DNA of 64,000 nt from Glaciimonas sp. PAMC28666 (GCF_016917355.1 NZ_CP070304.1:4774001-4838000); one strand, 5' to 3'; numbered from the stretch's first letter, positions 9,761 to 18,169 are shown. Notes: generated by a model from the letters alone, not told the origin. Translations and numbers: made by a program.

Positions 9761-10381
9761 ATGAAGTTTCTGTTTGACCTTTTCCCGGTTATATTATTTT
9801 TTGGCATTTTTAAGTGGGGCGAAGGCCATACCGATGCCGCGCAAACGCTGGTGTCGCAATATCTCTCGGGCTTTGTATCAGGCGGCGTTGTCACGGCTAC
9901 TCAGGCTCCTATCATTTTGGCAACGGCAGTGGCGATCATCGCTACCTTGGCCCAAATTGGTTATTTGCTCACGCGGCGTAAAAAAGTGGACGCAATGCTG
10001 TGGGTTTCGCTGGTGATCATTACTGTGTTTGGTGGTGCGACGATCTATTTCCATAATGACGCATTTATCAAGTGGAAGCCCACCGTTTTATACTGGTGCT
10101 TTGCTGCAGCGCTACTCGGTAGTCAGCTAATCATGGGTAAAAATCTCATCCGGACAATGATGGAAAAACAGATGGCCTTGCCTGAGCCGATCTGGGCTAA
10201 AGTTGGCCTCGCATGGAGTGCATTTTTTATATTCATGGGTTTGCTTAATTTATACGTAGCGTTTAATTTTCCGATCAATACCTGGGTTAACTTTAAACTA
10301 TTCGGTGGTATGGGTTTGATGTTTGCGTTTGTTATTGGGCAAAGCCTTTATCTTTCTAAATACATCAAGGAACCGAAATGA
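9761..10381 (+). CDS. yciB: Inner-membrane septation/spanning protein YciB (IspZ)
   Basis: A 206-residue polytopic membrane protein of the YciB/IspZ family, starting [14 protein letters not shown] as in its relatives, with five hydrophobic segments. In enterobacteria it affects cell-envelope synthesis and septation, though the molecular role is unsettled. The frame stretches back to a TTG at 9677, but those 28 residues are not family-like, so the ATG at 9761 is chosen despite a weak ribosome site. Its stop overlaps the bolA-like start by four bases (ATGA), an arrangement indicating coupling. Confidence 0.9.
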   Translation: MKFLFDLFPVILFFGIFKWGEGHTDAAQTLVSQYLSGFVSGGVVTATQAPIILATAVAIIATLAQIGYLLTRRKKVDAMLWVSLVIITVFGGATIYFHNDAFIKWKPTVLYWCFAAALLGSQLIMGKNLIRTMMEKQMALPEPIWAKVGLAWSAFFIFMGLLNLYVAFNFPINTWVNFKLFGGMGLMFAFVIGQSLYLSKYIKEPK

Positions 10382-10650
10382 CAACGCAATTAGATGACAT
10401 TCGGGCAAAACTGATTGCAACTTTCTCTCCCACGGAATGTCTATTGGAAGACGAATCGGCAGCACATGCTGGCCACGCCGGGGCGGCTTCAGGCGGCAGT
10501 CATTACAGGCTTCGACTGATTTCCGCAGTTTTTGAAGGGAAAAATCGGTTAAACCGCCATCGTCTGGTGTATGATTGTTTGGATGACATGATGCAACAGA
10601 AGATTCATGCTTTGGCGATCACTGCGTTGGCGCCATCGGAGATTAAATAA
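10378..10650 (+). CDS. BolA-family protein
   Basis: A 90-residue BolA-fold protein. The family pairs with monothiol glutaredoxins to handle [2Fe-2S] clusters and some members act as stress-linked regulators. Landmarks are the [25 protein letters not shown] segment, including the conserved RxxRHRxVY helix-turn, and the short loop with His residues around 30-34 (HAGHAG) that could ligate a cluster. It overlaps yciB by four bases, and yciB-bolA-parvulin is a recurrent order in Burkholderiales. Confidence 0.9.
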   Translation: MTTQLDDIRAKLIATFSPTECLLEDESAAHAGHAGAASGGSHYRLRLISAVFEGKNRLNRHRLVYDCLDDMMQQKIHALAITALAPSEIK

Positions 10651-10702
10651 CTCTTGAAAACGCAAAAATAATCATTCACGGTAAGATTTAGTTACACATT
10701 AA

Positions 10703-10731
10703 TTGAACACTTCATTATTTCTGGCTATATT
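10703..10731 (+). promoter_or_regulatory. Sigma-70-type promoter of the parvulin gene
   Basis: TTGAAC (10703-10708) and TATATT (10726-10731) with a 17-base spacer, 46 bases before the parvulin start. The spacing and the -35 box fit sigma-70 well; expression is inferred. Confidence 0.55.
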
Positions 10732-10777
10732 CTGTTTTATTCTTCTACCATTCCCCCATTCTATTTAGGATTCGAAT

Positions 10778-11557
10778 ATGACTTTTAAACCTGCTCGCTT
10801 GCTGGTGGTTCTTTTTGCTGCAGCTGCGTTACCTGCTTTAGCCCAAAACATTGCTGTAGTAAATGGCAAAGCTATTCCGTCTTCACGCGCTGACTTGATG
10901 GTTACGCAAATGGCGGCACAAGGTGGCCAACCTGATTCTCCACAGCTGCGCGCAATGGTTAAAGAAGAACTGATCAACCGCGAAGTTTTGATTCAGCAAG
11001 CTGAAAAACAAGGTCTTGGCAACAATCCAGACGTTAAGGCACAAGCTGATATCGCCCGCCAATCAATTCTGATTCGCGCGTTGGTGTCTGATTATGTTAA
11101 GAAAAACCCTATCAGCGATGCTGATATCAAAGCTGAATACGATAAATTCAAGGCAACTGCTGGCGACAAGGAATACCACGCTCGTCACATTTTGGTTGAT
11201 AACGAAGCGGATGCAAAATCGATCATCGCTAAGTTGAAAGCTGGCGCAAAGTTTGAAGACCTGGCTAAGCAATCAAAAGATCCAGGCTCTGCAGCGAATG
11301 GCGGCGACCTCGGTTGGGCAACGCCAGTTTCTTTCGTCAAGCCATTTTCGGACGCTCTGGTCGCATTGAAACCGGGTCAAGTGACTGACACGCCAGTTAA
11401 AACGCAATTCGGTTACCACGTTATTCAACTGGAAGATTCACGTCCAGCGAAGATTCCAACGCTGGCTGAAGTGAAGCCGCAAATTACGGAAGCTTTGCAA
11501 CAGAAAAAATTGCAAGCATATCAACAAGAATTGCGCGCAAAAGCAAAGATCCAATAA
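10778..11557 (+). CDS. Periplasmic parvulin-type peptidyl-prolyl isomerase
   Basis: A 259-residue exported foldase. The first 22 residues form a Sec signal peptide (LLVVLFAAAALPALAQ, cleavage after AxA-like LAQ). Residues about 30-115 are the SurA/PrsA-like N-terminal helical part. Residues about 130-225 form the parvulin rotamase domain, with HARHILV, GGDLGW and FGYHVIQLED. It catalyses cis-trans isomerisation of prolyl bonds during folding of envelope proteins. It is bounded by its own promoter and a strong terminator, so it is transcribed alone. Codon choice looks more restricted than in neighbours, consistent with high expression. Confidence 0.92.
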   Translation: MTFKPARLLVVLFAAAALPALAQNIAVVNGKAIPSSRADLMVTQMAAQGGQPDSPQLRAMVKEELINREVLIQQAEKQGLGNNPDVKAQADIARQSILIRALVSDYVKKNPISDADIKAEYDKFKATAGDKEYHARHILVDNEADAKSIIAKLKAGAKFEDLAKQSKDPGSAANGGDLGWATPVSFVKPFSDALVALKPGQVTDTPVKTQFGYHVIQLEDSRPAKIPTLAEVKPQITEALQQKKLQAYQQELRAKAKIQ

Positions 11558-11592
11558 GTAACTGGCAATCAACGTCAGCAAGTTAAAAAAAG

Positions 11593-11614
11593 ACGCTCTC
11601 AGGAGCGTTTTTTT
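11593..11614 (+). terminator. Rho-independent terminator of the parvulin gene
   Basis: ACGCTC-TCAG-GAGCGT hairpin immediately followed by seven T, 36 bases after the stop codon. Confidence 0.85.
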
Positions 11615-11676
11615 ATTGTTCTTCATCAATCATTCGTACAAAGCATTTTTCAATTCAAGCGAATTATCACGCGATC

Positions 11677-12378
11677 TCATTGTGGCATACGGGAATTAAG
11701 CGTTGGCTCATAAGTAACGCGCAGGCGAAAGTTACTGTACCAACTGATTTTTGCATCATTGTCCCGCGGCGGGGTTTGTGCGGAAAAATCTGGCCGAGGT
11801 CCATTCAGAACAAAGCCAAAATTGTTTCGACGCATGCTGATCCAATCTCGCACCTCCTCTGTTACACCCAAACTAATAGTCTCACCTACCGGTAATAAAG
11901 TAGGATAATCACACAGCATTTTTGATGAAAAAATTTCGGTCGCCATGCACAGTTTGTTAGCGTATGAAATCGGCGCTGCGGTACGCACCATCTTTCCCTC
12001 GCTCCGCGAAATTGACTTAGCTGTGTCCAACTGCAACTCAGCGTTAACGATCTCATCGAACTGACTGAGGTCGAATTTTACGCCACCTCTGAACACGGAA
12101 ACGTGTACGTCATCACAAGCAAACGGCGGCTTTCCCGCCTTAAGATAATCATCGTAACCCACCATGATTGTTCCTGAAGCGGCTGAAAATGTCGTCCCGG
12201 GCGTATTGCCCTGAGTACTACAGAACCCAAAGGACCCGCTAGTCACAGTCGTACCCGTCGTGACCAGAAGGGGCTGTAATTCGACGGTTTTAAGTGTGGC
12301 AGGCGCACACCCCGATAAAATTAACAGGATTATGCTAGATGCAGTGATGGTCATCCACGACAGTGACATTCGTTTCAT
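11677..12378 (-). CDS. Predicted lipoprotein of unknown function
   Basis: A 233-residue protein with a lipoprotein signal peptide (two basic residues, a hydrophobic core, then lipobox LSGC with the lipidated Cys near residue 24). The mature part contains beta-rich sequence with FDLSQFD.IVNAELQLDT, a pattern seen in DNRLRE-type repeat domains of surface proteins, and VTEEVRDWI, which also occurs in that group. Five further cysteines could form disulfides. I do not recognise a named family, and the DNRLRE similarity is weak. It stands alone on the minus strand. Confidence 0.65.
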   Translation of the reverse strand: MKRMSLSWMTITASSIILLILSGCAPATLKTVELQPLLVTTGTTVTSGSFGFCSTQGNTPGTTFSAASGTIMVGYDDYLKAGKPPFACDDVHVSVFRGGVKFDLSQFDEIVNAELQLDTAKSISRSEGKMVRTAAPISYANKLCMATEIFSSKMLCDYPTLLPVGETISLGVTEEVRDWISMRRNNFGFVLNGPRPDFSAQTPPRDNDAKISWYSNFRLRVTYEPTLNSRMPQ

Positions 12379-12716
12379 TTTTTCACCCTCCCCTATGGTT
12401 AAAATGTGAACCGTGGTCTTGGTTGAACCGAGACTCTTGTTTAGTAACGGCGACGGACACTAATTTCCATGGCGACACATTCATCGTCCCAGCCCGACGA
12501 TTTTTTGTATGACGTCGCCCTTAATGTCAGTTGCATCACCGCAACTTATTTACTCCCGCCCAGACCCGCGTGGATCACCAGCCAATCTGGCCCATTCCAT
12601 TACAATAGTAAATAATTGCAAAAAAAGCTAGTCAAAAATATAACTAAATAGCGAAAGAAACGTTGGTAATAACGCGCTTTCCTTGCGCGCTCCGGTTTTT
12701 TTCTCGAAAGCTTGCC
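12379..12716. other. Intergenic stretch without a recognised gene
   Basis: About 340 bases between two minus-strand genes. It must hold the promoter of the lipoprotein gene. I see no RNA gene or clear repeat. Confidence 0.4.
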
Positions 12717-13295
12717 TTACGCCACCTGGAATTTTGAAGGTACAGGACGCGCAAAAGGCGTGGTAACTTCATCCCACGGCCTGTCACTCTGCGCCCGCTC
12801 AAATCCAAATTTTTCGATTCGCGTCATCCATTCCTGATTAAATAAGTCCGCTGCACCGGGGTCGTTTGCCAGCTCGGACGGAATGGCCGTGTAGCGCAGC
12901 TCGAGTCGCAAGCCCGGCATTTCTGCATTGACGGCACGCACCTCCGGCGTGCCAAGCAAAGCGAACGGCGCCTGCAACGCGCCGGTACTGATACCTGTCA
13001 CCAGATCGAAGACTGGCATCGCATTGTCATGCCGACTCTTCCAGCCTCGCAAGAAACCTATGCCGTAGGCACCGTGCTGCCCCCCGCCCGACAACAATAA
13101 CAAATCCAATGTTTGATCACCGCGAACAACGCAGCGATGCGCCAGGCGTTCGACAATTGCCACGATCTTGGCCTCGTATTGAAGACGTCCGATGTCATCT
13201 TGCTGATTGCGCTGAGCGGAGGAAACAACCGGTTGTTTAGCAGAAGCAAACGGCAATCCTGCAGCCGCCAATAAAGTAAGTAAATAACGCAGCAT
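12717..13295 (-). pseudogene. Patatin-like phospholipase with internal deletion
   Basis: A 192-residue remnant of an exported patatin-like acylhydrolase. A signal peptide is followed by the oxyanion GGGQHGAYGIGF motif and the nucleophile elbow GISTG, then the family's ALQAPFALLGT. After that the frame jumps to what looks like the family's C-terminal end (IPSELANDPGAADLF, WMTRIEKFGFERA). Around 200 residues, including the catalytic Asp of the DG[GA] motif, are missing without a frame change. Relatives are near 400 residues long. It is therefore unlikely to be active, although the open frame could still make a secreted fragment. Confidence 0.6.
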
Positions 13296-13621
13296 ATTGA
13301 AACCCTTATTGGCAACTCAGTGGCGACTCGCCATAGGGGCGGACGCATAAAACGCAGGACACGCTAAGGATAGCAGCACAAAAACTTTGTCGCAGCTGCG
13401 ATCCACCATTTTCGGTTGCCCGCAGGAGTGCGCTTATAAATAATCAAGCCTCGGTTTGTATGCAATACAACGGTAAAAATTTGACATTCTTTTGAATTTG
13501 AACGATGGCAGCATTCAACGTTTCAAAAGAAATTTTACGCGGTTATTTGATCTGGCCCGCCGCTGACCTGCGAGGTTAATGTATACTTCGCGGCTGATTA
13601 GCAGAAAGAAAGCCTTAGAAA
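13296..13621. other. Intergenic region before the H-NS-like gene
   Basis: About 325 bases between divergent genes, with no gene seen. It contains the presumed promoters for the patatin remnant and the H-NS-like gene; TATACT at 13582-13587 is a possible -10 box, but no matching -35 was found. Confidence 0.35.
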
Positions 13622-13876
13622 ATGTCTACATACAGAGAACTCCAGGAACAAATCGACCAACTGCGCGCGCAAGCGGAAGAAGTTCGCATGATCGAACTCG
13701 CGGGCGTCATTATGGAAATTAAAACCAAAATGCAGGAATACGGCATTACCGGTGCTGATTTGGGCCTGATGGGCAAGAAGCGCGTGATGAAACCAATGCC
13801 AGCAGCAATGGAAGCCATTGCTTCATCGGCACCGGTGGAATCAGAGGCAACCGCAGTCGCAGAAGAAAAATTGTAA
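13622..13876 (+). CDS. H-NS-like protein lacking the DNA-binding domain
   Basis: An 84-residue protein whose first 60 residues match the coiled-coil oligomerisation domain of betaproteobacterial H-NS relatives (MSTYRELQEQIDQLRAQ... and a MQEYGIT.ADLG segment). The usual C-terminal DNA-binding motif (YRDPxTGxTWSGRGxxPxW) is absent. The chain instead ends in an Ala/Glu-rich tail. Such truncated forms can poison full-length H-NS by mixed oligomers (as shown for H-NST in enteropathogenic E. coli); that role here is inference. It sits at the edge of a mobile-element-rich stretch, where H-NS antagonists would make sense. A hairpin terminator follows. Confidence 0.75.
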   Translation: MSTYRELQEQIDQLRAQAEEVRMIELAGVIMEIKTKMQEYGITGADLGLMGKKRVMKPMPAAMEAIASSAPVESEATAVAEEKL

Positions 13877-13976
13877 ATTAGGCTACGATCGGGCTGTTCG
13901 AGTGGGTTTATTTGCGGTATTGATATTTTCAGTCCGACCAAATCGGACAACCTGATTGACCTGAACGTCAGGTATA

Positions 13977-13999
13977 GCCACGTCGCGTACGTGGCTTTT
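13977..13999 (+). terminator. Hairpin terminator after the H-NS-like gene
   Basis: GCCACGT-CGCGT-ACGTGGC followed by TTTTCTTC, about 100 bases after the stop. Seven-base perfect stem. Confidence 0.7.
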
Positions 14000-14191
14000 C
14001 TTCAACCAGACAAAAGATCGATTGCTGGCAGCATCATCGTTTCCCTCCATACATCAGCAGTGCGCTCTGTTTGAAGCGCCAGCTAAAATCCCATTTTGAC
14101 AACAAACTATTGGAGTCCAGTCAAAACTTGAGGCAGGACTAGGCAAAGCGTTCGCAACGAACGCTACTTTTCGCATACGCGCAACTGCGGG

Positions 14192-14552
14192 CTGTCGATC
14201 GTTACTTTGCCAAAAACCGTTCGGTATCGGATTGCATGGGTCGATTTGATCGATAAGGCCCTGCCACCCTGCGGACAATTCAGGGACGCCGAAACAACGA
14301 AGCGAGTCTGTGCGGATACCAATGCACGCTGCGCCTCATGCACCAGACTTCTGCCTTCAGCCAGGTTTAGGCCCAGTTGTTTCAGATCGCCGTCAAGCCG
14401 TTCAAATTCAGCCAATCGTATTGCCTCGCCGCCACCGCCGTCAATTCGCGCCTCAATGATCATCCGGATGACAACCTCCTCAATGGATCGTGAGGGAACA
14501 AATATATCGCGAATCCGCCTTATCGGCTGCCTCCGGTTTTAACTGGACTCAA
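14192..14552 (-). mobile_element. ISKra4-type relic, copy 1
   Basis: A 361-base block very similar to 16951-17318 in the same orientation. On the minus strand it holds the presumed IS end, a leader, and the first 99 codons (14164-14463) of an ISKra4-family transposase (EFERLDGDLKQLGLNLAEGRSLVHEAQ, then IRYRTVFGKVTIDSPQL), after which the frame stops. The initiating ATG seen in copy 2 is ATC here, so translation would begin three codons later. The catalytic part is absent. Its left edge abuts the truncated 3' end of the IS3 element. Confidence 0.65.
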
Positions 14553-15348
14553 TTTCAATGTACTCAACGATGGAGGCTTCAGCTTCGGCACGGGTCGCAT
14601 ATCGACGATGATGTACAAGTTCATTTTTTAAACTTCCCCAGCAACTTTCCATCGGCGCATTGTCATAGCAGTTTCCTTTGCGTGACATGAAAACAGTCAT
14701 GCCAAACTGCTCTACCAATTGGCGATAAGCATGCGCGCAATACTGGCTACCACGATCAGAATGGTGGATCAACCCAGCCAATGGTCGCTAATGCGCTACT
14801 GCACGCCATGGAGCAAGGCTTGTCAGTGTTTGCATCATCCGATCACCCATCGCATAATCTACTATTTCACAGGTAAATACGTCCTTAATGCCCGCCAAAT
14901 ATAACCATCCTTCTTGTGTCGGAATATAGGTGATATCTGTTACCCACATTTGATTCGGTTTAGTCGGATTAAACGTTTGATCCAGTACATTGTCGGCTAC
15001 CGAAAAGCTATGATTGGAGTTCGTCGTCACTTTAAATTGCCGTTTTTGCTTGCAAACGATGCCTAATTGACGGCGTAATCTCGTTAATCTATCTCGCCCA
15101 ACCGTAAAGCCATCGCTCGCCAACTCTGGTTGTAGACGCCTTACATCATACGTTTCACTGGTACGTCGATGGGCTACTTTGATGGCGATTTTTACGCGTT
15201 CATCTTCTTGATCGCGCACGCATGGAATACGCGTAAGCCAGTCGTAAAAACCGCTGCGTGATACGCCCAATACATACACAGCAGCGTCACCGGATACTGG
15301 AGTCGCAAGGTCTTCATGTGCGCGTACCGGGCAGCGACTCCCGTGCAA
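14539..15348 (-). pseudogene. IS3-family transposase OrfB, interrupted and truncated
   Basis: The integrase-core protein of an IS3-family element. Readable family segments are YVLGVSRSGFYDWL, the rve-domain start NQMWVTDITYIPT, IVDYAMGDRM, LIHHSDRGSQY and the end CYDNAPMESCWGSLKNEL. A TAG at 14788-14790 breaks the frame between the last two DDE-type segments; the reading frame is unchanged across it. The 3' end is replaced after EYIEI by ISKra4-relic sequence, removing about 30 residues including the usual NRQRRHSRLG tail. The enzyme is dead. Confidence 0.85.
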
Positions 15349-15690
15349 AGTATGCCGTTGCTTATTTTAAGATATCGCGTTCCTGCCGTGTTTCATGTAG
15401 CTCACGACGCAACTTGACCAATTCATCCTCTAGTTCTAGCATCGTACGCGAACCAGGACCACCGGCTACCTTGTCTAACGTTGGCTCCTTGGCAAGCACC
15501 ACCCATTTGGCTAAATTGCTTTGCGACATACCTAATCGCTTAGCAACTTCTCTTGCGGATAAACTTTGGTCTAATACCATTTTTACAGCCTCAGCTTTGA
15601 ATTCTTGGCTATATCTTTTATGCGTCTTCATTCACACTTCTTTGATCGTGGTTTATCAAGTTTGTGTGTCCGAATTTGTCAGGCTACCTC
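14545..15690 (-). mobile_element. Degenerate IS3-family insertion sequence
   Basis: Spans OrfA and broken OrfB. The 5' boundary is approximate, near a TGTCCGAATTTGTCA stretch at about 15670-15690 that could be the terminal repeat. The 3' terminal repeat is lost where the ISKra4 relic begins (near 14550). No target-site duplication can be recognised. Confidence 0.6.
15362..15631 (-). CDS. IS3-family transposase OrfA
   Basis: An 89-residue helix-turn-helix protein of IS3-family elements (MKTHKRYSQEFKAEAVKMVL, REVAKRLGMSQSNLAKW, then a leucine-zipper-like tail LELEDELVKLRRELHE). It would bind the element's ends and, after programmed -1 frameshifting, fuse to OrfB. Here it ends DILK with a TAA immediately after AAA, where relatives usually continue KATAYF; the codons after the stop still read ATAYFARES in this frame. 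With OrfB broken it cannot support transposition. Confidence 0.8.
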   Translation of the reverse strand: MKTHKRYSQEFKAEAVKMVLDQSLSAREVAKRLGMSQSNLAKWVVLAKEPTLDKVAGGPGSRTMLELEDELVKLRRELHETRQERDILK

Positions 15691-15756
15691 AATTGCAACA
15701 GAACCAAAAATCGCGCACATTCATAACGATCATATTCGCGCCTCAAATGCCTTGTA

Positions 15757-16074
15757 TCAGTCGCTGATTGAGCATGGTGGAAAAAAATCGCGGCTGGCGT
15801 CCACAAACATATGAACATATACGTCGTGTTCTTTGACTTGGTAAATCACTCTGGTTTGACCAACAAGCCGTTGGCGATAATCCGTTAAACCAAGCTCTGA
15901 AACTTCCTCTACTATCAGTCCAGCGAAAGGCATTTCGCTAATCTGAGTCAGAATTTTTTTGAAATCGGCGTCCACTTCCGTCCAGACATGTTCACCAAAT
16001 TTCATCCTCACCCACTTCCTGATTTCCCGATAATCCATCTTGGCATAATCAAGAACTTTTACTTTGTGAGTCAT
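15757..16074 (-). CDS. RelE/ParE-family toxin
   Basis: A 105-residue type II toxin of the RelE/ParE superfamily: an N-terminal helix pair (DYREIRKWVRMKFGE), then a beta-sheet core with DYRQRLVGQTRVIYQV and a C-terminal VHMFVDASRDF. Family members are either mRNA interferases or gyrase poisons, and the sequence alone does not decide which. Its ATG overlaps the antitoxin stop by four bases (ATGA), the usual antitoxin-first coupled arrangement. Confidence 0.85.
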   Translation of the reverse strand: MTHKVKVLDYAKMDYREIRKWVRMKFGEHVWTEVDADFKKILTQISEMPFAGLIVEEVSELGLTDYRQRLVGQTRVIYQVKEHDVYVHMFVDASRDFFPPCSISD

Positions 16075-16343
16075 TGCTGATCTTCCTTCTCCATCTCAGC
16101 AAAAAAGGATTCGGCATCTTGAAATTTACCTTGCTCGATCTGCTTCTGGCCAAGTGCAAGAATTTTCAAAAGTGCCATCGTTTCTTGTTGTTGCTCGTAA
16201 CTGCGGATATCGATGACAACCATCTTCGCCTCGCCGTTTTGGGTGATGATGAGAGGATTTCTGTTGTCGTTAAAATCCCTGATAATTTCGGCAGCATGGG
16301 ATTTGAGATAAGAAATCGGTTTTATCTGTTCAGAAAATTTCAT
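16071..16343 (-). CDS. Phd/YefM-family antitoxin
   Basis: A 90-residue antitoxin of the Phd/YefM family: MKFSEQIKPISYLKSHAAEIIRDF, then PLIITQNGEAKMVVIDIRSYE, which is the family's DNA-binding and dimerisation fold, and a C-terminal acidic helix (about 55-90) that should wrap the toxin. An upstream in-frame start at 16385 exists, but the ATG at 16343 has GGAAG in front and begins exactly where relatives begin. It should repress its own operon; three 11-bp direct repeats lie 60-100 bases upstream. Confidence 0.88.
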   Translation of the reverse strand: MKFSEQIKPISYLKSHAAEIIRDFNDNRNPLIITQNGEAKMVVIDIRSYEQQQETMALLKILALGQKQIEQGKFQDAESFFAEMEKEDQQ

Positions 16344-16405
16344 GTTTGCTTCCTTGTGGTGCCAGATGGTTGAGGTAACACCCACGTTTTCCTCAATGGT
16401 TCAAC

Positions 16406-16442
16406 ATAGACTAAATATAGACTAAATATAGACCAAATATAG
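16406..16442 (-). repeat. Three 11-bp direct repeats upstream of the toxin-antitoxin operon
   Basis: ATAGACTAAAT, ATAGACTAAAT, ATAGACCAAAT and a partial ATAG. The 11-base period places each copy on the same face of the helix. Location upstream of the antitoxin gene suggests cooperative operator sites, or a remnant of plasmid iterons. Confidence 0.6.
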
Positions 16443-16467
16443 TTTTGTAGCTACTTAAATTGCATCA

Positions 16468-16660
16468 TCACTTACGTCGACGCAGCGGTACCAAGCTACC
16501 ACGCGCTTTACCTGCCACCCGACCCGGCCGTGCTACCACATCGCCCGCCGCCAGCTTGTTCGCCGCCGCACGCTCACCTTCTAGCTGCACGCAACCCAGC
16601 CGTGACGCCGCCAGCGCTTCTTCCACCGCGCCCAGCCGTCCGCGCACGCCGGCCAGCTCG
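16468..16660 (-). pseudogene. C-terminal remnant of a GC-rich coiled-coil protein
   Basis: Reading the minus strand from about 16660 to the TGA at 16468-16470 gives RRPELAGVRGRLGAVEEAL, then AASRLG.VQLEGERAAANKLAAG and a basic end VPLRRRK. The Ala/Glu/Leu heptad pattern resembles the tail of KfrA-like plasmid proteins or other coiled-coil proteins. No start codon or N-terminal domain is present. Its base composition is distinctly richer in G+C than its flanks, so it is probably a foreign fragment. Identification is tentative. Confidence 0.4.
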
Positions 16661-16950
16661 GGACGCCGGTGTGGGAAACAAACGATGGAGCATTAATTTA
16701 CCTGCAAACCAAAGGATTCCGTTATAGGCCCGCCGACGTTATGGCGGAGGTTGGAAAAGGCAATCCAGTCGATCCAACGAAATATACTCTCGCATGACGA
16801 TGAATTTCGAAACGTCAGACCCGCGTTACACCTGGCTAAACCGGGTCATTGGAGTAGGTTCAGCGATGCGCCTCGGAGCTGCAGTGGTGTACGACGCTTA
16901 CCTGTTGCAATAATTCAATCTGTAATATGCCTCAGGCAATCGCAAGCGGA

Positions 16951-17318
16951 CTGTCGATCGAAACCTTACCGAAGACTGTTCGGTATCGGATTGTGTGCTT
17001 CGCTTTGATCGACAACGCCGCACCGCGCTTCGGACAAGCCTTGGAAGCGACAACAAAAACGTGCGCTTGTGCGTTGACCAAAACGTGCTGCGCCTCATGC
17101 AGCAGACCTCGGCCTTCAGCCAAGCTCAGGCCTAGCTACTTCAGATCGCCATCAAGCCGTTCAAATTCAGCCAATCGTATTGCCTCGTCGCCGCCAACGT
17201 CGTCGTCAATTCGAGCTTCGATGATCATCCGCATGACAAGCTCCTCAATGGATCGTGAGGCAATAAATATATCGCGAAATCTGTTTTATCGGTTGCCTCC
17301 GGTTTTAATTGCTCTCAA
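16951..17318 (-). mobile_element. ISKra4-type relic, copy 2
   Basis: A 368-base block similar to 14192-14552, same orientation. On the minus strand the transposase start is the ATG at 17232-17234 (RMIIEARID), but an in-frame TAG follows DGDLK, where copy 1 has a Gln codon. The frame continues LGLSLAEGRGLLHEAQ to TVFGKVSIDSP, where similarity to copy 1 ends. It is non-functional. Confidence 0.65.
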
Positions 17319-17476
17319 CTATTGCGAACGTCATGCGCTGGTCATATTGTTTCGGTAGGGTTCTCACGGAATCATCGTGCAGTAATGCCGCAGTTAATCG
17401 CTGTCAATCCGACTGGAACAATCGGCGGGCAGATACGATGATAGAGTAAAAGCCCCCTTAATTTGATGGATAACGA

Positions 17477-18169
17477 ATGTACAAAGATAACAAGCGGCTC
17501 ATTATTCTTGATGCGGATGGCACCACCATAGACGCCTTTAGCGCCATCGATAAAACGTTTGCGCGTCACAACATGACTATCGGGGACGAAGAAAGCTTTC
17601 AAAAGCGCCGCCATATTTTTAAATATCTAGGAGGTTTAAGAGATTTTCCATCGAACATCAAAAAACAGATTGGCAAACAAAGCAGGAAACAAATCATTCA
17701 AACCCTCACCGAAGTATACCGAGAGGAAGCACAACTCTATCCGCATATCGCAGCAATGATTAAAACGCTGATAGCAGCCCCTGACGTCATCGTCGGGTTG
17801 GTCACCCGGAATATCACTAATGAACCGGAAGAAACGCTACGACAACTGTTTCGCCGCCACGACGTTGACCTCGACGCACTCGACTTTTTTATCCACATTC
17901 CGGTCCGCGAAGAAAAGAGCGTGCAATTTCGCGCTGCCCGAGAACGATTTAATATTAATCCGGCGCGCAGTTATATTTGCGGCGATGAAGAGAAGGATTT
18001 TTTAGCCGCGACCGCGGCTGGCATGCACCCGTTTATGGTGTCGTACGGGTTCGAAAGCCATAAACGACTTACCAAAAAATTTAACATACCGGAAGAAATC
18101 ATCTCCCCGACCTCGGCGGAACTGAGCAGCAGAGTCCACCACGGACTGGACTTAAATAGTGCTTATTGA
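17477..18169 (+). CDS. HAD-superfamily hydrolase
   Basis: A 230-residue haloacid-dehalogenase-fold phosphatase. Motif I is LDADGT (near residue 12; nucleophile Asp and acid Asp with GT), motif II is the Thr of LVTRN (near 116), a Lys or Arg motif follows, and motif III is GDEEKDF (near 170). The helical cap is inserted after motif I (about 20-85). Its substrate cannot be told from sequence. It lies just outside the ISKra4 relic, about 160 bases away, and is not clearly in an operon. Confidence 0.75.
   Translation: MYKDNKRLIILDADGTTIDAFSAIDKTFARHNMTIGDEESFQKRRHIFKYLGGLRDFPSNIKKQIGKQSRKQIIQTLTEVYREEAQLYPHIAAMIKTLIAAPDVIVGLVTRNITNEPEETLRQLFRRHDVDLDALDFFIHIPVREEKSVQFRAARERFNINPARSYICGDEEKDFLAATAAGMHPFMVSYGFESHKRLTKKFNIPEEIISPTSAELSSRVHHGLDLNSAY

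Noticed and set aside
16460-16696. 78-codon plus-strand frame rich in Arg/Ser/Pro
   Set aside because: It is the reverse of a G+C-rich coiled-coil frame on the minus strand, which has better protein-like sequence.
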